From Bacteroides intestinalis (GTDB lineage: Bacteria; Bacteroidota; Bacteroidia; Bacteroidales; Bacteroidaceae), in contig NZ_CABJDN010000005.1 of NCBI RefSeq assembly GCF_902364365.1, positions 372,001-436,000 on the forward strand: a stretch of 64,000 nucleotides of DNA, read 5' to 3'. Made by a program: the position numbers and the translations under genes. Below, one piece after another: positions 9,237-21,058 of the stretch (position 1 is the stretch's first letter; each line of letters begins with the position of its first letter). The notes beneath the pieces are model-generated. The model had not been told where the DNA came from. It worked only from the letters and a program-made list of their open reading frames with translations, and did no database searches.

Positions 9237-9267
9237 AAAAAGGACATTCGCTATGAATGTCCTTTTT
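9237..9267. terminator. Bidirectional intrinsic terminator between pyrD and trmD
   Basis: AAAAAGGACATTC (9237-9249) pairs perfectly with 9255-9267 around a 5-base loop. A- and T-runs on both sides let it end both convergent transcripts. Confidence 0.9.
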
Positions 9268-9286
9268 CTATTTTTATACAACTGAT

Positions 9287-12044
<2,758 letters not shown>

Positions 12045-12104
12045 CATTTTTCCAGTGAAATCTTTTTTATAGCTTATATTTGCTGTAGAAATCGAAAATA
12101 TTCG

Positions 12105-12112
12105 TACTTTTG
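12105..12112 (+). promoter_or_regulatory. Bacteroides -7 box of dapA
   Basis: TACTTTTG, with TTTG at 12079-12082 as a -33 candidate (22-base spacer, slightly long). The ATG follows 36 bases later. Confidence 0.65.
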
Positions 12113-12148
12113 CGAGTCATTTAATTAGAGATTACTTAAATTTCACTC

Positions 12149-13042
12149 ATGATACAGACTAAATTGAAAGGAATGGGGGTAGCGCTGATTACTCCTTTTA
12201 AAGAGGATGAGAGCGTTGATTACGATGCATTGATACGTTTGGTGGACTATCAACTTCAAAACAATACTGATTTTTTGTGTGTGCTGGGCACTACGGCAGA
12301 AACTCCGACACTGACGGAAGAAGAAAAAAAGAAAATCAAGAGAATGGTCATCGAACGAGTAAATGGTCGGATACCTATCCTGCTCGGTGTTGGTGGAAAT
12401 AATACGCGTGCCATTGTGGATACCCTTCAAAACGACGATTTTACCGGAGTAGATGCTATTCTGTCTGTTGTTCCCTATTATAATAAACCTTCTCAGGAAG
12501 GTATCTATCAACATTATAAAGCAATTGCAGAGGCAACAGAACTCCCAATTGTACTCTATAATGTTCCCGGTCGTACCGGTGTAAATATGAAAGCAGAAAC
12601 CACGCTGCGCATTGCCCGTGACTTCAAAAATGTTATTGCTATCAAGGAAGCTTCCGGTGACATCACTCAAATGGATGATATCATCAAGAATAAACCGGCC
12701 AATTTTGACGTTATTTCGGGAGATGATGGTATTACCTTCCCTTTGATTACTTTGGGAGCTGTTGGCATCATATCGGTCATCGGAAATGCATTTCCACGCG
12801 AATTTAGCCGCATGGTAAGACTGGCATTGCGAGGAGATTATGCAAATGCATTGACTATCCATCATAAATTTGCCGAGCTATTCAAGCTTCTTTTTGTGGA
12901 TGGTAATCCGGCAGGCGTAAAAGCAATGTTGAACGTTATGGGAATGATTGAGAATAAACTCCGCCTTCCGCTTGTGCCTACCAGGATTACTACTTTTGAG
13001 GCCATGCGGAAGATTTTGGATGAGTTAAACATTAAGTGCTAA
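12149..13042 (+). CDS. dapA: 4-hydroxy-tetrahydrodipicolinate synthase
   Basis: Condenses pyruvate with aspartate semialdehyde in the lysine/diaminopimelate pathway. The protein has 297 residues with the TIM-barrel DHDPS fold: the pyruvate-binding GTTAE motif (47-51), the catalytic Tyr in YNVPGRTG (137-144) and the Schiff-base Lys166 in IAIKEASGD. Its own promoter precedes it and a strong terminator (13067-13114) follows, so it is a single-gene unit. The N-acetylneuraminate lyase relatives lack the GTTAE motif as it appears here. Confidence 0.95.
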   Translation: MIQTKLKGMGVALITPFKEDESVDYDALIRLVDYQLQNNTDFLCVLGTTAETPTLTEEEKKKIKRMVIERVNGRIPILLGVGGNNTRAIVDTLQNDDFTGVDAILSVVPYYNKPSQEGIYQHYKAIAEATELPIVLYNVPGRTGVNMKAETTLRIARDFKNVIAIKEASGDITQMDDIIKNKPANFDVISGDDGITFPLITLGAVGIISVIGNAFPREFSRMVRLALRGDYANALTIHHKFAELFKLLFVDGNPAGVKAMLNVMGMIENKLRLPLVPTRITTFEAMRKILDELNIKC

Positions 13043-13066
13043 GAAAAAGAATAGATATTTCTTTGT

Positions 13067-13114
13067 AAATCGTCCCCTGAGATGAAAAAATTCATCTCAG
13101 GGGACGATTTTTTT
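13067..13114 (+). terminator. dapA terminator
   Basis: A perfect 20-bp stem (13067-13086 with 13091-13110), a 4-base loop and a run of seven T. Confidence 0.92.
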
Positions 13115-13135
13115 CGTCTCACAAGCTGATTTTTA

Positions 13136-13259
13136 CCGTCTCATGAGACGGATTTATTCATCCAGGGAAAGAAATTAATACTTATATCTGCACAAGCACA
13201 CAGTTATATCTGTGTAGACTCACACACATATTTGCATGAGTCTACACTGATATAACCGT
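13136..13259. repeat. Two further inverted repeats between dapA and the tRNA genes
   Basis: A perfect 16-bp palindrome CCGTCTCATGAGACGG (13136-13151) is followed by an imperfect inverted repeat with 23-base arms, 21 of them complementary (13200-13222 with 13237-13259; core TGTAGACTCA). Neither has a T-run. Their role is unknown. Confidence 0.7.
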
Positions 13260-13272
13260 TACCCTACGGTGT

Positions 13273-13318
13273 ATCACAAAAAACCTCTGCAAAGTACTTT
13301 GCAGAGGTTTTTTGTGAT
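13273..13318. terminator. Perfect 46-bp palindrome, probable terminator of the tRNA-Arg pair
   Basis: Arms of 22 bases (13273-13294 with 13297-13318) around a central TA. On the minus strand it forms a GC-containing stem with T-runs immediately after the tRNA 3' end. The palindrome includes the last four bases of the tRNA. Confidence 0.75.
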
Positions 13319-13388
13319 CGCGACAGGATTCAAACCTGTAACCGGCTGATCCGTAGTCAGCTACTCTATTCAGTTGAGCTACGCGACC
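13315..13388 (-). tRNA. tRNA-Arg (anticodon ACG), copy 2 in transcription order
   Basis: A 74-nt cloverleaf on the minus strand: acceptor GGTCGCG pairs with CGCGATC (one G-U), anticodon stem GCTGA/TCAGC, loop CTACGGA with ACG at 34-36, and a T-arm ACAGG/CCTGT around TTTGAAT. CCA is not encoded. ACG is expected to be deaminated to ICG and to read CGU, CGC and CGA. It lies 17 bases downstream of a near-identical copy. Confidence 0.95.
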
Positions 13389-13405
13389 TTGTTATCAAAA
13401 AGATG

Positions 13406-13479
13406 TGACCGCGACAGGATTCAAACCTGTAACCGGCTGATCCGTAGTCAGCTACTCTATTCAGTTGAGCTACGCGGCC
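13406..13479 (-). tRNA. tRNA-Arg (anticodon ACG), copy 1 in transcription order
   Basis: It has the same length and body as the copy at 13315-13388. The differences are in the acceptor arm (GGCCGCG with CGCGGTC), a compensating change of one pair, so the stem is kept. The pair is a recent tandem duplication and is probably co-transcribed toward the palindrome at 13273-13318. Confidence 0.95.
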
Positions 13480-13554
13480 TTTTTGTTTAACGGGTGCAAA
13501 GATACGGACTTTTTCCGAAACTGCAAGTATTCTACAAACTTTTTTTGAAGAAAA

Positions 13555-15846
13555 TTATTCGATGAAACGGTAATTAAACAGTTGCCAACCGATACTCAGC
13601 CCCACATTCCACTCCCTTCTCGGTGAGCTATAATGATTTACATAAGCAGAGATCGCTCCAAAAGGTAATTGGCAAATAACAGAAACTTCTCCCATATATT
13701 CTACCTTTGAGAAAGCTTTTCCATAAAATGCTTTGTTTTGCGTATTCTTCTCAATAGGAAAAATAGGCATAAATCCATAAAATTCTCCTCTCAGATGAAA
13801 CATATCATTGAAAATAAACATAGGCTTGATACCGGCAGCCAAAAACTGATTAGCACGGAAAGCCTCATTATACATCAGCTTACTATGCGGAGTCGGCGAA
13901 AACTCTGCAGCCTGCATCATTGTCGCCGTAAAATTCTCCGAGAAGTTTCTCGATGAATACAGCGCTTCCGCCATCCACCCCAAAACAAATTTAGGCGCCA
14001 TACTATGATATGCTTCTTTCATATAAGAAATCTGTAACCATGATTGCCGTTCCTGTGTAACAGGCTGTTCTGCCGGATTTCCAGGCTTATATCTCTCTTT
14101 TCCCGTAAAAATCTGAGCTATTAATTTCTCGTTATATCCTTTTGTAGCGTATTGACGAGAATTCAGTGTACTTCCATAAAAACTAATAGAACCGCCTATA
14201 AGCCTGTATAAACTCCTATCCGAACGGTCTTCTTCAAAGTTTATCACACTGGATTGAAAATAGTTATCTTGCAATTTTCCAATACCAAAGCCAAATTCAG
14301 CCCGTTTATTCGCTAAGAATGGTAAAGCGATAATCAACTTCAGAAATCGTTCATCCTTTGAATTAAAGGAAGGTTTATCGTTTTTAGAGAACAGTTTCTC
14401 TTTCTTGTAATAATCAAAAGTACTGATAGATGCAATAAGCCGATATGAAGTAGGAATATGAGTAGGCAAATCTATACGCGCCATCAGTTGGGCATTATTA
14501 TAAACTTTACCCAATTGACCATCAAACGTAAACTCTTTGGCATAATAATTTAAGTTCTGATAGCCCAGTCCCAGATATATCTGATTGGAACTCGTCGTAG
14601 ACACACTACCACCCAAACGGACAGAGAAATTATCCTCCATCTTTACTTTCAGATGTAAATCGTACATATCGGTTTCCTCATTAAATATCGCCTTCGGAAT
14701 GATTTCCGATATCATGTTATCCGCAAGTAAACGGAAATATCCACGCTTTAGATCTTCGTAGGTGAATGGTTCATCTTCTTCATCATGAAATTCCTTCTGA
14801 ATATAAGCTTGTTGTTGAGGGTTAGCTCCATCAATATAAATTTTCTGGAAATAGAGCTGCGGCAGATTACTGCGATAAACCAGACGGCGTAAACGCACAT
14901 TATCTGCATTCACCCTACGATGAATACGCCCCTTTATAGAATCCATCAGGCTAAGAGTGCGATTGTAACCTATATCATGGAGTTCCTGAAGACGGTCAAA
15001 ATCAAGTAAGTTCACATCATCATACTTGAATGTCATAAGGATGCCGACAGAATCCGGAATAGAATAGTCCGTCTTCTGCATCACCATGTTCTCAATCTGA
15101 CTCATAAGGTCATTTTCTTTAGGCTTGGATGGATTGGCAGCCACTACACTACCAATGATAATATCCGGATGAAAATCATCCCGCATAACATCCGTTGGAA
15201 AGTTATTGTAAATACCACCATCATAAGCCAACACACTATCTATCTCAATAGGCTTAAAAACAAACGGGAAACTCATGGAAGCACGGACAGCATCTCCCAG
15301 ATCACCTTTCCCTAACACTATTTGCCGTTTATTGTATACATCAGAAGCAATACAGCGGAAAGGAACAAACAGCCTATCAAAATCACCGTCACAAGCAGCC
15401 GTAGCACGGGCAAACAGCTCCACAAACACCAGATTCATCTGGATGGGGTTAACCATACTGGTCGGCAATTGCGGTTTGACATTCAAGGAGTCCTTAAAAT
15501 CAAAGCGGATATTAAAAAATTCCGGCGTGGGAATACTTTTCTTAAAATAATAAGCGTATTTAGGCTCTACTTTTCCAGAATACCAGCGTTTAAAGTCTTC
15601 TGAACGCAGCAAAGCCTCCATATCATCGGGAGAGTAACCCATGGCATACAACGAACCGATAATGGCTCCCATGGATGTACCGGTAATATAATCGATAGGG
15701 ATATTGTTTTCTTCCAAAGCCCGAATGATGCCGATATGCGTCATACCTTTCGCACCACCACCACTCAATACAAGTCCAACTTTTTGGGCATGCAACATGG
15801 GCAGCAACAAGAAACAAAACGATAAAAGCAAAAGAATTCTTTTCAT
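13555..15846 (-). CDS. Patatin-like phospholipase with C-terminal outer-membrane barrel-like domain
   Basis: Predicted secreted lipid acyl hydrolase (type Vd/PlpD-like layout). The protein has 763 residues: signal peptide MKRILLLLSFCFLLLPMLHA (1-20), then the patatin domain with oxyanion loop SGGGAKG (28-34), nucleophile Ser58 in GTSMG and Asp209 of the dyad in YDGG. A POTRA-like stretch (about 350-430) and a beta-rich, aromatic C-terminal half that ends in Phe-Ile-Glu rather than a clean aromatic signal follow. It resembles the RssA/bacterial surface antigen proteins of Bacteroidota. The substrate is unknown. It stands alone, upstream of the tRNA pair on the same strand. Confidence 0.88.
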   Translation of the reverse strand: MKRILLLLSFCFLLLPMLHAQKVGLVLSGGGAKGMTHIGIIRALEENNIPIDYITGTSMGAIIGSLYAMGYSPDDMEALLRSEDFKRWYSGKVEPKYAYYFKKSIPTPEFFNIRFDFKDSLNVKPQLPTSMVNPIQMNLVFVELFARATAACDGDFDRLFVPFRCIASDVYNKRQIVLGKGDLGDAVRASMSFPFVFKPIEIDSVLAYDGGIYNNFPTDVMRDDFHPDIIIGSVVAANPSKPKENDLMSQIENMVMQKTDYSIPDSVGILMTFKYDDVNLLDFDRLQELHDIGYNRTLSLMDSIKGRIHRRVNADNVRLRRLVYRSNLPQLYFQKIYIDGANPQQQAYIQKEFHDEEDEPFTYEDLKRGYFRLLADNMISEIIPKAIFNEETDMYDLHLKVKMEDNFSVRLGGSVSTTSSNQIYLGLGYQNLNYYAKEFTFDGQLGKVYNNAQLMARIDLPTHIPTSYRLIASISTFDYYKKEKLFSKNDKPSFNSKDERFLKLIIALPFLANKRAEFGFGIGKLQDNYFQSSVINFEEDRSDRSLYRLIGGSISFYGSTLNSRQYATKGYNEKLIAQIFTGKERYKPGNPAEQPVTQERQSWLQISYMKEAYHSMAPKFVLGWMAEALYSSRNFSENFTATMMQAAEFSPTPHSKLMYNEAFRANQFLAAGIKPMFIFNDMFHLRGEFYGFMPIFPIEKNTQNKAFYGKAFSKVEYMGEVSVICQLPFGAISAYVNHYSSPRREWNVGLSIGWQLFNYRFIE

Positions 15847-15960
15847 ACTTCAAAGTTCCGAGCTGAAAATATATTATTATTAAAGCTCAAATATATGCAA
15901 TTGTTTCGAAATTGGACGTATCCAACGCTAAAAAACAAGCGTTCCCACACAAAATATACG

Positions 15961-16002
15961 AAAAAAGGAGCATTACAACTCTCATAAAAGTTGCAATGCT
16001 CC
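15961..16002 (-). terminator. htpG terminator
   Basis: GGAGCATT...AATGCTCC stem with inner pairing (ACAACT/AGTTGC), followed on the minus strand by a T-run (the A-run at 15960-15966). Confidence 0.85.
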
Positions 16003-16032
16003 CGGCATATAGATTGTGAATAAAGGGCGTAT

Positions 16033-18078
16033 TTAGATTAACTCGATGCTTCTCTTCACAAAGTTATTCAAAGCTTCACCTTTCAGCATGCCATTTTGCA
16101 GCAATGCCAGGTCAATCAATTGGCGGACAACTTTATTTTTAGCTGCATATCCGGCAAATACTTCGTCTTTCTTTGTTTTCAGTTCTTCCCACTTCTGATC
16201 CAATCCGTTCACCTCGTCCTTTTCAGCAGTAGAAATTTCTTCGTCTTTCTTACCTTTTTGTTTATCTTTCAGCTCATTACGACGTTTGTCTACATCATTC
16301 ATTTCTTGCTGAATAGGAGCTACAACAGAATCGCACTCTTTTTCTTCGTCTGCAAGAACTTCTTTCACCAGTTTATGATCTGAATTCAGCACAAGGTTGA
16401 ACATATCGGGCATTTCTCCATAGAAACTCATACCTGCCTGAATATTAGCCATTTCTTTCATACGGCGCATATATTCACTTTGGGTAATCATCACAGGAGA
16501 AGAATTTTCACCCAAAGCCTGCGCAGTGATATTAAACTCAACCTTTTCCAGCTTAGGCAACTGGCTCTTGAATACAGCAGAAAGAGCTTCTTGTTTGCCT
16601 GCTTCCAGAGTTTCACCTTTCTTATCTTCTTTGATAATCAGATTATCGATAACATCACTATCTACACGGGTAAAGCGAGATTTCTCAAACTTTTGCTCCA
16701 ACATGCTTACTACAGCAATATCCAGTTGGCCATCCATCAGCAATACATTATATCCCTTATTCTTAGCAGCCTCGATATAGCTGAATTGCTCATCTTTATG
16801 ATTAGCATACAAATAGATCAAATTGCCATCTTTATCAGTCTGATTATCTTTAATCAGCTTCTGATACTCTTCAAATGTATAGCATTTACCATCCGTATCG
16901 GTGAAAAGGGCAAAATCTTTTGCTCTGTCATAGAAGTCTTCCTGAGTAAGCATTCCGTAATTGATGAAAATCTTCAGGTCATTCCACTTTTCCTCGAACT
17001 GTTTGCGATCATTTTTGAAGATAGATTGCAGACGATCAGATACTTTCTTCGTGATATATGTCGAAATCTTCTTCACGTTAGAGTCGCTCTGTAGATAAGA
17101 ACGGGATACATTCAACGGAATATCCGGAGAATCGAGTACACCATGCAACAGTGTCAGAAAGTCAGGTACGATACCTTCTACTGAATCCGTAACGTATACC
17201 TGGTTGCTATAAAGCTGTATCTTATTCTTATTCAATTCGATATTGCTCTTTACTTTCGGGAAGTAGAGGATACCTGTCAGATGGAACGGATAATCTACAT
17301 TCAAATGTATCCAGAACAGAGGTTCATCAGACATCGGATACAGGTCACGATAGAACTTCTTATAATCTTCATCCTTCAGTTCGCTGGGTTTCAATGTCCA
17401 CAACGGATTGCTGTCATTGATGATGTTATCTTCGTCTGTTTCAACCTGTTTTCCATCTTTCCAGTCTTTCTTCTTGCCAAAAGCAATAGGTATGGGAAGG
17501 AAACTACAATATTTCTTCAACAGAGAAGAAATGCGGGCCTCTTCCAGGAATTCCTTACTTTCATCGTCAATGTAAAGTACTATATCTGTACCACGGTCGG
17601 CTTTATCAATGTTCTCAATGGTGAATTCCGGACTACCATCGCAACTCCATTTCACAGCTTGAGCACCTTCTTTATGGGATTTCGTGATAATTTCCACTTT
17701 CTTAGCCACCATGAAAGCTGAATAAAAGCCTAAACCGAAGTGACCGATAATTGCATTAGCATCATTCTTATACTTCTCCAAGAAGTCGTTGGCACCTGAA
17801 AAGGCAATCTGGTTGATATATTTGTCGATTTCTTCGGCAGTTAAACCAATACCACGGTCCGAAACAGTAATTGTATCTTTTCCTAAAGATACATGTACGG
17901 TCAAATCGCCAACTTCACCTTTAAACTCGCCAATAGAGGCTAAGGTTTTCAACTTCTGCGTAGCATCTACGGCATTAGAAACTAATTCGCGGAGAAAAAT
18001 TTCATGATCGCTGTACAAGAACTTTTTGATAACGGGGAAAATGTTTTCGGTAGTTACCCCAATATTTCCTTTTTGCAT
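16033..18078 (-). CDS. htpG: Molecular chaperone HtpG (Hsp90)
   Basis: ATP-dependent cytosolic chaperone. The protein has 681 residues, somewhat longer than E. coli HtpG (624). The N-terminal GHKL ATPase has the expected motifs: EIFLRELVSNAVDA (27-40), DRGIGLT and GHFGLGFYSAFM. The middle domain contains the catalytic-loop Arg in NVSRSYLQSD. Extra length comes from a charged, Lys/Glu-rich insertion (about 600-640, KRRNELKDKQKGKKDEE) before the C-terminal dimerization region. clpC lies just upstream on the same strand but is separated by its own terminator, so the two stress genes are probably separate units. Confidence 0.96.
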   Translation of the reverse strand: MQKGNIGVTTENIFPVIKKFLYSDHEIFLRELVSNAVDATQKLKTLASIGEFKGEVGDLTVHVSLGKDTITVSDRGIGLTAEEIDKYINQIAFSGANDFLEKYKNDANAIIGHFGLGFYSAFMVAKKVEIITKSHKEGAQAVKWSCDGSPEFTIENIDKADRGTDIVLYIDDESKEFLEEARISSLLKKYCSFLPIPIAFGKKKDWKDGKQVETDEDNIINDSNPLWTLKPSELKDEDYKKFYRDLYPMSDEPLFWIHLNVDYPFHLTGILYFPKVKSNIELNKNKIQLYSNQVYVTDSVEGIVPDFLTLLHGVLDSPDIPLNVSRSYLQSDSNVKKISTYITKKVSDRLQSIFKNDRKQFEEKWNDLKIFINYGMLTQEDFYDRAKDFALFTDTDGKCYTFEEYQKLIKDNQTDKDGNLIYLYANHKDEQFSYIEAAKNKGYNVLLMDGQLDIAVVSMLEQKFEKSRFTRVDSDVIDNLIIKEDKKGETLEAGKQEALSAVFKSQLPKLEKVEFNITAQALGENSSPVMITQSEYMRRMKEMANIQAGMSFYGEMPDMFNLVLNSDHKLVKEVLADEEKECDSVVAPIQQEMNDVDKRRNELKDKQKGKKDEEISTAEKDEVNGLDQKWEELKTKKDEVFAGYAAKNKVVRQLIDLALLQNGMLKGEALNNFVKRSIELI

Positions 18079-18135
18079 ACTACTTATGATTTATATTTTT
18101 AAGTTTATATATTTAATCGTTTGGCAAGTGTAATG

Positions 18136-18168
18136 CAAAAAAAATGCCAGCCCATAAGGACTGACATT
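18136..18168 (-). terminator. clpC terminator
   Basis: AATGCCAG/CTGACATT stem (one G-U type mismatch) with the A-run at 18137-18144 giving a U-tract on the minus-strand transcript. Confidence 0.7.
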
Positions 18169-18203
18169 TTGACTGTTTATCATCTTCTAAGAAGACTTCA
18201 TTT

Positions 18204-20726
18204 TCATGCTTTCTTGATGTCCAGTTCTCCTTTTTCTTCGTTCAAAGAGACAGAAATCGTATCGCCCGTCTGCAATTCAGAAGAAATAATCAATTCCGAA
18301 AGTCCATCTTCCAGATAAGTCTGGATGGCACGCTTCAACGGGCGGGCACCAAACTGCACATCATATCCTTTAGATGCCATGAACGTCTTGGCTTTAGCAT
18401 CAATAACAAGCTTATATCCAAGAGATTCTACGCGCTCATACAAGCCTTTCAACTCGATATCGATAATCTTTTCGATAGCATCCAGCGAAAGCTGATCGAA
18501 AGTAATAATCTCGTCGACACGGTTCAGAAACTCAGGGGCAAACGACTTATTCAAAGCCTTTTGTATCACGCCGCGTGAATATTCTTTATCATCCGTACGA
18601 TTTTGGGCGGCAAAACCTACACCACGACCGAAGTCTTTCAATTGACGTGTACCAATGTTTGAAGTCATGATAACCACTGTATTCTTGAAGTCTACAGTTC
18701 TGCCATAACTGTCAGTCAGACGACCTTCATCCATCAGTTGTAACAAGATGTTGAATACATCCGGGTGAGCTTTCTCAATCTCGTCCAACAATACGATAGA
18801 GTAAGGTTTACGGCGCACTTTCTCTGTCAACTGTCCGCCTTCTTCGTATCCTACGTATCCCGGAGGTGCACCAACAAGACGAGAAACGGTAAACTTCTCC
18901 ATATATTCACTCATATCCACACGTATCAGCGCATCGGCAGAGCCAAACATATATTTCGCCAACTGTTTCGCCAAGTGAGTTTTACCCACACCCGTAGGTC
19001 CCAGGAACAAGAATGTTCCGATAGGACGGTTAGGATCTTTCAATCCTACACGACTACGCAGAATAGCTTTCGTCACCTTTTCAATAGCTGGATCCTGAGC
19101 TATAACTTTAGCTTGCAGCTCTTCTTTCATACCCGCTAACTTAATACCTTCAGCCTGCGCCATACGCTGTACAGGCACACCGGACATCATAGAAACCACA
19201 TTCGCAATTTCTTCCTCACCAACTATCTGACGGTCATCTTTTAAGCGAGCTTCCCATTCAGCCTTCATTTCTTCCAGACGAGCAGAAAACTCTTTCTCAT
19301 GATCACGGAAGCTGGCAGCAAGTTCGAAATTCTGCGATTTCACCGCATCCGCCTTTTGTTGACGGGCTTCTTCAATCAGTTTCTCCTGTTCTTCAATCTC
19401 TTTCGGAACAGTAATGTTTGTCAGATGGACGCGCGAACCGGCTTCATCCAAAGCATCAATAGCCTTATCCGGGAAGTTACGGTCAGTAATGTAGCGGTCT
19501 GTCAACTTGACACATGCTTCCAGCGCTTCATCCGTATAAGTCACATTATGATGGTCTTCGTACTTCTCTTTGATATTCTTCAATATCTGGAGCGTTTCCT
19601 CAGCAGTGGTCGGTTCAACAATCACTTTCTGGAAACGGCGTTCCAAAGCACCGTCTTTTTCTATATTCTTCCGGTATTCATCAAGGGTAGTGGCACCTAT
19701 ACATTGTATTTCACCACGTGCCAATGCAGGTTTCAACATATTGGCAGCATCCATAGAACCGGCAGCTGCTCCGGCACCCACAATCGTGTGAATCTCGTCA
19801 ATAAACAGAATTACGTTCGGATTCTTCTGCAACTCATTAATGATAGAACGAATACGTTCCTCAAACTGTCCGCGGTATTTGGTTCCGGCTACCACAGAAG
19901 CCATATCAAGCATTACCACACGTTTATCAAACAGAATACGAGATACTTTCTTCTGAACGATACGCAATGCTAATCCCTCTACAATAGCTGATTTACCTAC
20001 ACCAGGTTCACCAATCAATACCGGATTATTCTTCTTACGACGGCTCAATATCTGAGCCAATCGCTCGATTTCACGTTCACGACCTACCACAGGGTCCAGC
20101 CTACCTTCTTCTGCAGCCCGAGTCATATCCATACCAAAGTTATCCAACACCGGAGTATCGTTGGATGGTTTCTTAGACGCTGTTTGTGTAGAAGACTGTG
20201 AACCACCACTTTGAGAAGAGCGTGAAGACATATTCATTTCGTCCTCTTCCTCGTCATCATCTTCCGTAAATCCCATGCCTGCATTAGGGCTGGCTTTCAT
20301 GGAAAGCTGCTCAAACACTGACTTATAATCTATATTATTTTCTTCCAATACCGTAGCGGCCAAATTATTACCATCTTTCAGGATAGCCAGCAATACATGT
20401 TCAGTATCAGCAGTGGCACTCTTCAGCAGACGAGCCTCGAGTATACACATTTTCAATATCTTAGCTGCCATAGGAGACAATGGAATGTCTGCATCGGGCA
20501 ACAAGTTATCATCCTCAATCTCTTTCAAAAAACCTTCCAGGCGTTTCTTAACTCTGTTCAGGTCTATATTCAGTTTCTGCAATATTTCTATAGCTTTCCC
20601 TCCGCCGTCTCGCAACATGCCGAGTAGAAGATGCTCCGGACCGATATATCTATTTTTCAGCCGGTTAGCTTCTTCCTTGCTGTAAGTGATAATGTCAGAA
20701 ACTCTTTGTGAAAACTGATTATTCAT
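18204..20726 (-). CDS. clpC: ATP-dependent Clp protease ATP-binding subunit ClpC
   Basis: AAA+ unfoldase that feeds ClpP. The protein has 840 residues: two Clp-N repeats (about 1-145), an acidic/Ser-rich linker ([13 protein letters not shown]...), AAA-1 with Walker [10 protein letters not shown], a UVR-like coiled middle region ([21 protein letters not shown]) that separates ClpC from ClpA/ClpB, AAA-2 with [12 protein letters not shown], and the C-terminal D2-small domain. A -7 box TATCTTTG lies on the minus strand at 20776-20769, about 43 bases before the ATG. It is divergent from gyrA. Confidence 0.95.
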   Translation of the reverse strand: MNNQFSQRVSDIITYSKEEANRLKNRYIGPEHLLLGMLRDGGGKAIEILQKLNIDLNRVKKRLEGFLKEIEDDNLLPDADIPLSPMAAKILKMCILEARLLKSATADTEHVLLAILKDGNNLAATVLEENNIDYKSVFEQLSMKASPNAGMGFTEDDDEEEDEMNMSSRSSQSGGSQSSTQTASKKPSNDTPVLDNFGMDMTRAAEEGRLDPVVGREREIERLAQILSRRKKNNPVLIGEPGVGKSAIVEGLALRIVQKKVSRILFDKRVVMLDMASVVAGTKYRGQFEERIRSIINELQKNPNVILFIDEIHTIVGAGAAAGSMDAANMLKPALARGEIQCIGATTLDEYRKNIEKDGALERRFQKVIVEPTTAEETLQILKNIKEKYEDHHNVTYTDEALEACVKLTDRYITDRNFPDKAIDALDEAGSRVHLTNITVPKEIEEQEKLIEEARQQKADAVKSQNFELAASFRDHEKEFSARLEEMKAEWEARLKDDRQIVGEEEIANVVSMMSGVPVQRMAQAEGIKLAGMKEELQAKVIAQDPAIEKVTKAILRSRVGLKDPNRPIGTFLFLGPTGVGKTHLAKQLAKYMFGSADALIRVDMSEYMEKFTVSRLVGAPPGYVGYEEGGQLTEKVRRKPYSIVLLDEIEKAHPDVFNILLQLMDEGRLTDSYGRTVDFKNTVVIMTSNIGTRQLKDFGRGVGFAAQNRTDDKEYSRGVIQKALNKSFAPEFLNRVDEIITFDQLSLDAIEKIIDIELKGLYERVESLGYKLVIDAKAKTFMASKGYDVQFGARPLKRAIQTYLEDGLSELIISSELQTGDTISVSLNEEKGELDIKKA

Positions 20727-21058
20727 ACTTAATATTCTCCTTTCCTCATTCTAAGGTGTTACTTAATACAAAGATACGCATTTATAATTTCCAGTACGTA
20801 TTCTATCGTTTTATTTTATTTATATACAAAACCCGTGCCACAGTTTAATATCCCGTTCACCAGTACCATACTAAAGTGCTTCCATTCTTGGGAAAAGCTC
20901 CTTATTAATACCTTATTTATATATTATAAGAACAAAGTGGATAGGAGAATGGTTTTGAAATAAAGTTTATGGGCGAAAACTTTTGTATATCGTAAAAAAG
21001 CAGTACTTTAGCGTGGTTTTTCATGAACCAAAGTATGTATAATTAATAATCTTTTTAA
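20727..21058. promoter_or_regulatory. Divergent clpC / gyrA intergenic region
   Basis: 332 bases without a gene. Minus strand: TATCTTTG (20776-20769) for clpC. Plus strand: TTTG 20982-20985, an 18-base spacer, then TACTTTAG (21004-21011; one mismatch to TAnnTTTG) for gyrA, which starts at 21059. I see no CIRCE element or other heat-shock operator in the clpC leader. Confidence 0.55.

Noticed and set aside
12143..12865. 240-codon open frame opposite dapA
   Set aside because: Antisense shadow of a certain gene; the translation is Ile/Ser/Cys-rich with no domain and lies within dapA codons.
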